Under the pieces are notes generated by a model. The model was not told where the DNA came from. It did no database searches and was given only the letters and a program-made list of their open reading frames with translations. A stretch of 64,000 nt of DNA, taken from contig NZ_CP109137.1 in NCBI RefSeq assembly GCF_035918095.1, forward strand, positions 682,001 to 746,000. Reading direction: 5' to 3'. Shown here piece by piece: positions 58,000 through 64,000 of this stretch. This stretch comes from Streptomyces sp. NBC_01750. GTDB lineage: Bacteria > Actinomycetota > Actinomycetes > Streptomycetales > Streptomycetaceae. The first letter of the stretch is position 1, and every line of letters begins with the position of its first letter. Both the position numbers and the translations under genes were made by a program.

Positions 58000-58371
58000 C
58001 TATTCCGGGACGATCAGCGTCCCTTGATGGAAGTACATGCGCCAGCCGTGCGCCGTCCTGCGCCACAGGGAGCTCCGACGCGCTCGGCGGCCGCCTTCGT
58101 CCGACACATACGTCACCTGTACGAGGTCCGGGGCCAGCAGCCTCCCGGACATCTCGCTGACGGTGACGGCAGGCGGCCGCTCACGCGGAGCGGGTGTGGT
58201 CACGGACAGGATCGTCGTACGGTCCCAGCGTTGTCCGGAAGCTCCGAACTCGAAGAACTCCGGATCCAGCAGCCCGGAGACCAGGTCGGGCGAGACCCGT
58301 ACATCCGGGTCCAGCAGCCGCAACTCCCCCTCGACGGCGGCTTGGACGGACTGCCGCTCCTCGTCATACAT
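58000..58371 (-). CDS. SnoaL/DUF4440-like protein coupled to a TetR gene
   Basis: A 123-residue NTF2-fold protein with a typical first helix (VQAAVEGELRLLDPDVR), the FFEFGASGQRWDRTTIL segment and the C-terminal sheet WRRTAHGWRMYFHQGT. This pattern resembles DUF4440 proteins of unknown function; no clear catalytic residues can be named. ATG at 58371 lies inside the TetR stop region (overlap ATGTATGA, eight bases), so it is translated together with the regulator. Convergent-neighbour ligA starts 67 bases away. Confidence 0.8.
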   Translation of the reverse strand: MYDEERQSVQAAVEGELRLLDPDVRVSPDLVSGLLDPEFFEFGASGQRWDRTTILSVTTPAPRERPPAVTVSEMSGRLLAPDLVQVTYVSDEGGRRARRSSLWRRTAHGWRMYFHQGTLIVPE

Positions 58372-58999
58372 GGCGGGAGCCCAGTGACTGCAGGATGAGC
58401 GAGAGGCCGTAGTCGAAGCGTTCGGCGAAGGACGGTGCCTCGAGATGTGCGACAACCCTGCCGAGCGAGGGGTACTCGCCGGAGGCGAGCGCTCCGGTGA
58501 GCCCGTGGCCGACAGCCTCCGGAGAGGCTTGTTCCTCCTGGGTGAGCCCGAGAGTGAAGTAGACGACGGTCCACAGGGCCCAGGCCGCTTCGCGCTCGGC
58601 GAGGCCGCTGCTGAGCAGGGTTTCGACCATGGTGTCGGCGAAGCGGAGTGTGGCGGGTTCGGCGGCGTAGGTGCCGGCCACGATCGTTGCTCCGTCGCGG
58701 TGTGCCAGCAGGGCCCGGCGGTAGCGGTGCGAGAGTTCGCGGACGCGCTCCTCGCAGGATTCCGGCAGATCCTCCAGTGACATCTCGGCGACGATCGCAT
58801 CCGCCATCAGCTCGAGCAGACGCGCCTTGGTCTTGGCGTGCCAGAGCACGGTGTTCATCCGGACGCCGAGCCGTTCGGCGATGGCGCGGATGGAGACGGC
58901 CTCCGCACCTTTCTCGTCCAGGAGTTCCAGTGCGGCTCTGACCACGGTGTCGGGGTCGAGTCGGGTCCGGGAGGGTTTCCCCGCTTGCATCTTGGTCAC
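58364..58999 (-). CDS. TetR-family repressor (TetR_C class)
   Basis: A 211-residue protein of the tetracycline-repressor subgroup. The helix-turn-helix reads SIRAIAERLGVRMNTVLWHAKTK, and the C-terminal domain matches TetR_C (HRDGATIVAGTYAAEPATLRF, WALWTVVYFTLGLTQEEQA). It is divergent from an FAD monooxygenase, the same arrangement as tetR/tetX-like pairs. Two TTGGTCA palindromic sites lie in the 53-base gap. It is therefore likely induced by the substrate of the monooxygenase. Confidence 0.92.
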   Translation of the reverse strand: MTKMQAGKPSRTRLDPDTVVRAALELLDEKGAEAVSIRAIAERLGVRMNTVLWHAKTKARLLELMADAIVAEMSLEDLPESCEERVRELSHRYRRALLAHRDGATIVAGTYAAEPATLRFADTMVETLLSSGLAEREAAWALWTVVYFTLGLTQEEQASPEAVGHGLTGALASGEYPSLGRVVAHLEAPSFAERFDYGLSLILQSLGSRHV

Positions 59000-59006
59000 C
59001 GACCTA
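58992..59006. promoter_or_regulatory. TetR operator, imperfect copy
   Basis: TTGGTCACCGACCTA shares the left arm TTGGTCA with the perfect site at 59028-59042 and keeps GACC on the right. It overlaps the start of the TetR gene. Confidence 0.55.
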
Positions 59007-59027
59007 GTCTACTGGACGGAGTCATTA

Positions 59028-59042
59028 TTGGTCACTGACCAA
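59028..59042. promoter_or_regulatory. TetR operator, perfect copy
   Basis: TTGGTCA-C-TGACCAA is a perfect 15-base palindrome that overlaps the ribosome site area of the monooxygenase gene. Confidence 0.78.
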
Positions 59043-59052
59043 GGAGAGAGCT

Positions 59053-60546
59053 GTGGATCAGGTCATCATTTCCGGAGCCGGGCCGGTGGGGCTGTGGCTC
59101 GCCGCGGAGCTTCGGCTCGGCGGGGTTCCGGTCACCGTCCTGGAGGCGCGCAAGGAGCGGGACCCGCACTCGAAGGCGCTCACTGTCCACCCGCGGACCC
59201 TGGAGGTCCTGGCGTTCCGCGGCGTGGCGGAGCGCTTCCTCACCGAGGGTCTGCGCATCCCGAACGGTCACTTCGGCGGGCTGGAGAACCGGTTGGACTT
59301 CCAGGTGCTGGACACACCGTTCCCGTTCACCCTGGCTCTGCCGCAGGCCCGCACCGAGGAACTGCTGGAGGAGCACGCGGTCTCGGCCGGAGCCCAGGTG
59401 CGGCGCGGGCACCGGGTGGTGGGCCTCACCCAGGACGCGGACGGGGCGACGGTGAACATCGAGGGCCCGGACGGCCCGTACACCCTCGAAGCCGCCTACG
59501 TCGTCGGCTGCGACGGCACCCGCAGCACCGTGCGCGGTGCCGCGGGAATCGACTTCCCCGGCACAGGCGCCACGACGTGGGGATGGGTCGCAGACGTCAT
59601 CCTGGACGAGCCTCCGCAGGGCCCCCTGAACATGTCCGGCCCCCACGGCGGCGTGATGGCCGTCCCGCTGTCCGGCGGCATCCACCGCCTCGTCGGCGGC
59701 GACCCGGCCGGCACGCGCCCCGACCGGCCCGGCGAACTCACCCTCGAGGAGCTGCGCGGCACCGTCATACGGATCGCGGGGACCGACTTCGGCATGCGCG
59801 ACCCGGTATGGCTCTCACGCTTCGGCAACGCCACCCGCCAGGCCACGCAGTACCGCGAGGGACGGGTCCTGCTCGCCGGCGACGCCGCCCACATGCACTT
59901 CCCCGCCGGAGGCGTCGGCCTCAACGTCGGCGTGCAGGATGCCACCAACCTCGGCTGGAAGCTGGCCGCGACGATGACCGGCCGGGCGCCCGAGGGCCTC
60001 CTGGACAGCTATCACACAGAGCGGCACCCGGTCGGCGCGGAACTGCTCCTCAGCACCCGGGCGCAGACCGCGCTGCTGACCGGCTACTCCACCGAGGGGC
60101 AGGCGCTCCGTACCCTGCTGAGCCAACTCATCGCCACCGTGCCGGAGTTCTCCCGGGTACTCGCCGAGAGGCTCTCCGCCCTCGCGGTCGGCTATCCGCC
60201 CGCGGAGAGCGGCGCACACCCGTTGACCGGACATCGCGCACCGGACCTGGCCTTCGCCGACTCCACGGAGACTCTCTTCACGCTGCTGCACGGCGGCCGT
60301 CACGTCCTGCTCGACCTCACCGGCAAGGACGGCCCGGCATTGGAGCAGCTCGCCCGGAACGCCGCCGCGGGGCTCACGGTCCACAGCGCTCCGCTGTCGG
60401 AACCGCACGCCGGATGGTCCGGCGTGACGGCCGCGCTCGTCCGCCCCGACGGCCATGTGTCCTGGGCGGTCGACGAGCCGGACGACGGTGCCGTACCGAT
60501 CGGCCTGCTTCAGGACATGTGGCCGGCGCGGTCCGCCGCCGCCTGA
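59053..60546 (+). CDS. FAD-dependent aromatic monooxygenase (Rox/TetX/polyketide-hydroxylase type)
   Basis: A 497-residue class A flavin monooxygenase. The FAD motif is ISGAGPVGLWLAAELRLGGV (GxGxxG at 8-13), the DG motif is VVGCDGTRSTVR, and the second FAD motif is VLLAGDAAHMHFPAGGVGLN. The C-terminal thioredoxin-like domain (from about 390) is as in rifampicin monooxygenase and PheA/TfdB enzymes. It hydroxylates an aromatic or polyketide substrate with NAD(P)H and O2; antibiotic inactivation or biosynthetic tailoring are both possible. AAGGAGAGAGCT precedes the GTG at 59053. Controlled by the divergent TetR. Confidence 0.92.
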   Translation: MDQVIISGAGPVGLWLAAELRLGGVPVTVLEARKERDPHSKALTVHPRTLEVLAFRGVAERFLTEGLRIPNGHFGGLENRLDFQVLDTPFPFTLALPQARTEELLEEHAVSAGAQVRRGHRVVGLTQDADGATVNIEGPDGPYTLEAAYVVGCDGTRSTVRGAAGIDFPGTGATTWGWVADVILDEPPQGPLNMSGPHGGVMAVPLSGGIHRLVGGDPAGTRPDRPGELTLEELRGTVIRIAGTDFGMRDPVWLSRFGNATRQATQYREGRVLLAGDAAHMHFPAGGVGLNVGVQDATNLGWKLAATMTGRAPEGLLDSYHTERHPVGAELLLSTRAQTALLTGYSTEGQALRTLLSQLIATVPEFSRVLAERLSALAVGYPPAESGAHPLTGHRAPDLAFADSTETLFTLLHGGRHVLLDLTGKDGPALEQLARNAAAGLTVHSAPLSEPHAGWSGVTAALVRPDGHVSWAVDEPDDGAVPIGLLQDMWPARSAAA

Positions 60547-60798
60547 GGGCCGATGCCCGGCCCTGGGCCTGTCCCGCCTTCCGGATTGCGCGGGTGGCCT
60601 TCGGAGGGGGAACGGGCGCGGCGGCAGGAGGCGGCGGTCCGCCTGGTGGAGCAGTTCCAGGTGCCGGAGACCGTCGTCGGCCAAGGCGTCGACGTAAGAC
60701 TTTCGTCATCGTGCTCAGCCCTGCCGAGCGGCTCCTCCTGACGTTGAATGGAGACCGGGGCACGTCCGGTCGCGGCCGGCGGATGACAGGAGACGACA
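60547..60798. other. Gap of about 250 bases between the monooxygenase and DM13 genes
   Basis: No gene is supportable. A short frame over 60553-60741 is open but has no ribosome site or recognisable domain. A less GC-rich patch at about 60700-60715 may hold the promoter of the DM13 gene. Confidence 0.35.
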
Positions 60799-61338
60799 GT
60801 GGGACGCATGCGGAAGTGGCTCGGCAGGCCATGGGGGGTGGCGGTGCTGGCCGTCGGCCTGGCAGTGGCCGGTGTAGCGCTGTACTGGTTCCAGCCGTGG
60901 AAGCTGTGGGTGGACGAGACCGTGCAGGACGCGATCCCCACGGCAGCCGAAACCACGGGCCCGGCGGACGCGGCCCCTGCGCCGCCGCGGACGCTGGCAT
61001 CCGGCGAGCTGGTCAGCCATGAGCACCGTACGAGTGGCTCGTTGAAGGTACTGCAGCTCGCCGACGGGACGCGCACGCTCAGGCTGGAGAATCTCGATAC
61101 GAGCAACGGTCCCGATCTGCGGGTGTGGATCACCGACGCCGCGGTGAAGCACGGCACCGCGGGCTGGCGCGTCTTCGACGACGGTAAGTACGTCAGCCTG
61201 GGCAAACTCAAGGGAAACAAGGGTGACCAGAACTACGCCCTGCCTGCCGGTCTGGATCTGAAGCGGTACACCAGCGTCAGCATCTGGTGCGACCGGTTCG
61301 ACGTCTCCTTCGGTGCGGCCACACTCACCCGCACCTGA
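60799..61338 (+). CDS. DM13-domain membrane-anchored protein
   Basis: A 179-residue protein with one N-terminal membrane span (residues 13-31), an extracytoplasmic linker and a DM13 domain (about 65-178): GELVSHEHRTSGSLKVLQLADG, RLENLDTSNGPDLRVWITDA, LGKLKGNKGDQNYALP and a conserved Cys in SVSIWCDRFDVSFG. DM13 domains are proposed to bind haem or take part in redox reactions through this cysteine (inference in the literature). GTG at 60799 lies eight bases after GGAG. A terminator follows. Confidence 0.88.
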   Translation: MGRMRKWLGRPWGVAVLAVGLAVAGVALYWFQPWKLWVDETVQDAIPTAAETTGPADAAPAPPRTLASGELVSHEHRTSGSLKVLQLADGTRTLRLENLDTSNGPDLRVWITDAAVKHGTAGWRVFDDGKYVSLGKLKGNKGDQNYALPAGLDLKRYTSVSIWCDRFDVSFGAATLTRT

Positions 61339-61368
61339 TTCCGCTCGCCGGGTGCAATGCGGCACCGC

Positions 61369-61397
61369 CAGGCCGCCCGGGGTGTTCGGGCGGCCTG
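61369..61397 (+). terminator. Terminator after the DM13 gene
   Basis: CAGGCCGCCCG pairs with CGGGCGGCCTG (11 bases) around a seven-base loop, 30 bases after the stop. Confidence 0.75.
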
Positions 61398-61476
61398 TGA
61401 CATATGACAGAGGCACCACCGTATCGAGTGTTGCCAAATCCCTTACGGGCCCTCGCTCCCTGTGCAACAGTCGTAA

Positions 61477-61498
61477 CAGGTCCGATAGTTCGGACCTG
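61477..61498. promoter_or_regulatory. 9-base inverted repeat upstream of the PP2C gene
   Basis: CAGGTCCGA-TAGT-TCGGACCTG has perfect arms and lies 31-52 bases before the start codon at 61529. It may be an operator or a leader hairpin. Confidence 0.45.
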
Positions 61499-61528
61499 GC
61501 AGTGGCCGCGCCTGTATCGGAGTACGAC

Positions 61529-62965
61529 ATGCCGTCCCATGTGTTCGCGGACCGTCCCGCCCCGCAGCCGCCCGAGCGCGGCGCCGTTGACGCGCTGATC
61601 TCACAGACGCGCCGGCTGCGTGGCGACGTGGACGCCGTGCGCCGGGATGCCGCGGTGGAAGACGACGACCCGCAGGGGCGGTGGCAGCGGGCCCTGTGCG
61701 ACCTGGCGGTTCACCATCTCGACGATCTCGGCACCCACCTGGGACAGCTCAAGGAAGGGCTGCCGGAAGAAGCCGTCGAGGCCTTCGAGGACGAGCTCGC
61801 CGCATACGAGGCGGACCACGCCCAGCGCACCGGTTCGCTGCTCAGCAGGGTCGGCAGTGCCGAGTGGAATCTCCTGACCGACGAGGTCAACTGGTCCGAC
61901 GAGCTGTACCGGATCCTCGGTCGCTCCCCGGACAGCGGCCCCATGTCCCTGGACGAACTGCCGTCCATGGTGTTCGCGGAGGACCAGGCGCTGCTGACCG
62001 CGCTGGTGACGGACTGTCTCGTCGACGGCCGTCCCATCGACGGCGAATTCCGCATGGTCCGGGCCGACGGACGGGTCCGTACGGTGCACATGATGGGCGA
62101 GCCCGTACTCGACGCCGACGGATCCACCGCCTCCATGTGGGCTGTCCTCCGCGACGTGAGCGAGCTGCGCCGCAGCCAGCGCGCCGTGCGTGAGAGCCGT
62201 GACTCGCTGCAGCGCCGACAGCACTTCGCGCAGACCGAGCGCCGGCTCGCGGTCGAACTGCAAGAAGCCGTACTTCCGCCCTGGCGCGGTCCCTTGCAGT
62301 TCCCGCTCGACGGACCCACCGCGCTGGACGTCTCCGCGCACTACCTGCCGTCCACGAACAGCGCCCTGATCGGCGGCGACTGGTACGACGCGAGCCAACT
62401 TCCGGGCGGCGACTCACTGTTGAGCGTCGGCGATCTCACCGGGCACGGCGTGACCACGACCTCGACGATGGCGATGCTGCTCGGTGCCCTGCGCGGAATG
62501 GCCGTGGCCGGGATCCGGCCGGGGCCGCTGATGGCGCATCTCAACCACCTGCTGGAGACCTCGGCCCAGCCCGCCCTGGGTAGTGCGGTGTGCTGTCGCT
62601 ACGACCCGGCCGGACGAACCCTCTCCTGGGCACAGGCGGGACACCCCGCCCCGATGCTGTTCCGCAACGGGACGGGGCGTGCGCTTGCGCCGCCCGCCGG
62701 GGTGCTGCTCGGAGCGTCGTCCGCCGCCACCTATGAGCAGGCCGAGGTGCAACTGCTCCCCGGCGATCTGCTGGTCCTGCACACCGACGGGCTGACGCGC
62801 ACACGAGCATGCGCGGAGGGCGACATGGACCGGCTGCTCGCGCTGGGACCACGGTTCACCGGGACCCGCGACGCGCAGGAGTGCGTACGGACGGTCGTCG
62901 AAGAGTTCGGTGAGGACGACCGCGAACACGACGCCTGTGTGATGGTCGCCAGGATCGGCGGGTAG
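61529..62965 (+). CDS. PP2C (SpoIIE-type) phosphatase with PAS domain
   Basis: A 478-residue protein. Residues 20-100 are helical and acidic; a PAS domain covers about 110-220 (AEWNLLTDEVNWSDELYRIL, FRMVRADGRVRTVHMMGEPV); the PP2C domain follows (LIGGDWYDASQL, VGDLTGHGVTTTSTMAM, AQAGHPAPMLF, VLHTDGLTRTR, EHDACVMVARI). There is no C-terminal ATPase domain, unlike the two larger relatives in the window. It probably dephosphorylates a STAS protein on a PAS-sensed cue. GGAG lies six bases before the ATG. Confidence 0.9.
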   Translation: MPSHVFADRPAPQPPERGAVDALISQTRRLRGDVDAVRRDAAVEDDDPQGRWQRALCDLAVHHLDDLGTHLGQLKEGLPEEAVEAFEDELAAYEADHAQRTGSLLSRVGSAEWNLLTDEVNWSDELYRILGRSPDSGPMSLDELPSMVFAEDQALLTALVTDCLVDGRPIDGEFRMVRADGRVRTVHMMGEPVLDADGSTASMWAVLRDVSELRRSQRAVRESRDSLQRRQHFAQTERRLAVELQEAVLPPWRGPLQFPLDGPTALDVSAHYLPSTNSALIGGDWYDASQLPGGDSLLSVGDLTGHGVTTTSTMAMLLGALRGMAVAGIRPGPLMAHLNHLLETSAQPALGSAVCCRYDPAGRTLSWAQAGHPAPMLFRNGTGRALAPPAGVLLGASSAATYEQAEVQLLPGDLLVLHTDGLTRTRACAEGDMDRLLALGPRFTGTRDAQECVRTVVEEFGEDDREHDACVMVARIGG

Positions 62966-63064
62966 GACGCGCCTTCCGGGGCACGGCGGAACCACTCCGG
63001 TGGTAGGACGCGCCTGGACCGATCCAGGCTGCTGGATCTCTGCTGGACCGCTGGAAGAGGTTCT

Positions 63065-64000
63065 CTAGATCTCGACGCTCCTCGACCTCTTGGAGGGGCT
63101 GTTGGGCAGAGCCAGCTGGATTTCCTCGCGCAGGTCCTGGATCTTCGGGTAACCCGCGTAGTGCCCTGTCAGCCGGTACATCTCCCGCAGCCTGTCCCAC
63201 GTGCGGTGCGAGGAGGTCTCCCCCATCGAGACGAGCGCCAGCCTTGCGTAGCGGTCGGCCTGTTCGGGGTCGTCCGCGATGAAGCACGCCGACGCCAGCG
63301 AGATGTAGTCGAAGATCTTGGAGCGCTGGCGGCCGCCCTCGCGCAGCTCCAGCGCCTGTTTGGCGTGGTTCTGTGCGGTGTTCGCCGCGGTCGGATCGTG
63401 CTCGGCGAGGGTGCGGTACGCCAGTGCCTCCATACCGTGCAGATCCGCCTCGTTGAACATCTGCATCCAACTGGGGGGCGGTACATCGCCCTTGTCGGAC
63501 ACGAACAGGTCCTCGGCCTCGCCCAGGGTGCGGCGCATGGCCTGGCCGCGGCCCATGGCGGCCTGTGCCCAGGCTTCGATGGTGTGCAGCATCGCCTGCG
63601 TGCGCGGCAGGATCTGTTCCCCGGAGCCGGACTTGGCGAGCTTCATCAGGTCCAGCGCGTCGTCGGGACGGCCCAGGTGGACCATCTGGCGGGCGGCCCT
63701 CGAGAGCGCTTCGCCGGCGCGCGGGCGGTCGCCCCCCTCGCGTGCCGCGTGGGCGGCGATGACGAAGTACTTCTGGGCGGTGGGTTCGAGGCCGACGTCG
63801 TGGGACATCCAGCCGGCGAGTACCGCAAGGTTGGCGGCGACGCCCCACAGGCGCCGCTGGAGATGGTCGGGGTGCCGGTAGGCGAGCATGCCGCCCACTT
63901 CGTTGAGCTGTCCCACAACGGCCTTGCGCTGGAGCCCGCCGCCACGGGCGGCATCCCAGGCGCGGAACACTTCGACGGAACGCTCCAGTGCCTCGATCTC
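63065..64000 (-). CDS. TPR-type regulatory protein, N-terminus beyond the window
   Basis: The last 311 residues of a protein rich in tetratricopeptide-like helical pairs (AGWMSHDVGLEPTAQKYFVI, AHAAREGGDRPRAGEALSRA, NHAKQALELREGGRQRSKIF). It ends KRSRSVEI. The open frame continues to the window edge without a start, so the N-terminal part, often a helix-turn-helix domain in this type of Streptomyces regulator (for example NsdA-like proteins), is missing. The exact family is inferred. Confidence 0.75.
   Translation of the reverse strand, partial: EIEALERSVEVFRAWDAARGGGLQRKAVVGQLNEVGGMLAYRHPDHLQRRLWGVAANLAVLAGWMSHDVGLEPTAQKYFVIAAHAAREGGDRPRAGEALSRAARQMVHLGRPDDALDLMKLAKSGSGEQILPRTQAMLHTIEAWAQAAMGRGQAMRRTLGEAEDLFVSDKGDVPPPSWMQMFNEADLHGMEALAYRTLAEHDPTAANTAQNHAKQALELREGGRQRSKIFDYISLASACFIADDPEQADRYARLALVSMGETSSHRTWDRLREMYRLTGHYAGYPKIQDLREEIQLALPNSPSKRSRSVEI

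Overview
The window looks like a stretch of a Streptomyces (or close actinomycete) chromosome. GC is very high, third codon positions are nearly all G or C, GTG starts are common, genes are preceded by GGAGG-type ribosome sites, and the gene families are typical: monomeric NADP isocitrate dehydrogenase, several SpoIIE-type PP2C phosphatases, a GH92 mannosidase, a secreted S15 peptidase, an iron box of the DmdR/IdeR type and a TTA codon. These calls rest on reading the sequence and on recalled family motifs; no database search was run.

Layout. 1-9.7 kb: edge of an alpha/beta hydrolase gene divergent from a TetR gene with two palindromic operators; a PolX-type DNA polymerase/PHP protein; a membrane PP2C phosphatase; an amidase; a membrane protein; an aldo/keto reductase and an SDR in one transcription unit; a small unknown protein. 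9.8-24.4 kb: a STAS anti-anti-sigma factor, isocitrate dehydrogenase, two large multidomain PP2C/ATPase proteins, a DinB-like protein, a lipoprotein with a TTA codon, and a secreted GH92 alpha-mannosidase with a LacI-type palindrome upstream. 24.5-28.6 kb: a GntR regulator in one unit with a CrtC/AttH-like protein and a GMC oxidoreductase that carries a single-base frameshift. 28.6-34.8 kb: a FUSC-type membrane protein coupled to an MFS transporter, a SnoaL-like protein whose start is out of frame, a DMT-type transporter and an alpha/beta hydrolase. 35-39.6 kb: a 1522-residue secreted GH2 beta-galactosidase with LamG and NPCBM domains. 39.7-43.4 kb: a membrane protein and a TetR regulator that share a palindromic operator, an XdhC protein and an unknown protein. 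44-50 kb: an NAD-epimerase-like protein, an epoxide-hydrolase-like protein, a lipoprotein hydrolase, a secreted adenosine deaminase-like protein and a GNAT acetyltransferase. 50.2-52.2 kb: a secreted X-Pro dipeptidyl-peptidase-like protein. 52.3-55.8 kb: an iron-box locus with a frameshifted siderophore-interacting protein, a penicillin-acylase-family enzyme and an AlcB/DesC-type acyltransferase. 55.8-64 kb: an NAD-dependent DNA ligase, a TetR/SnoaL pair divergent from an FAD monooxygenase, a DM13 protein, a fourth PP2C phosphatase with PAS, and the edge of a TPR regulatory protein.

Three themes stand out. First, partner-switching signalling: four PP2C phosphatases and one STAS protein lie within 60 kb. 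Second, self-contained regulator-target pairs whose operators can be read directly. Third, three genes (GMC oxidoreductase, SnoaL-like protein, siderophore-interacting protein) are each broken by what looks like a very small indel, which could be real decay or assembly error. The iron-box acylase/acyltransferase/reductase locus is the best candidate for a less-described small system. No tRNA, rRNA, CRISPR array, insertion sequence or prophage was seen.
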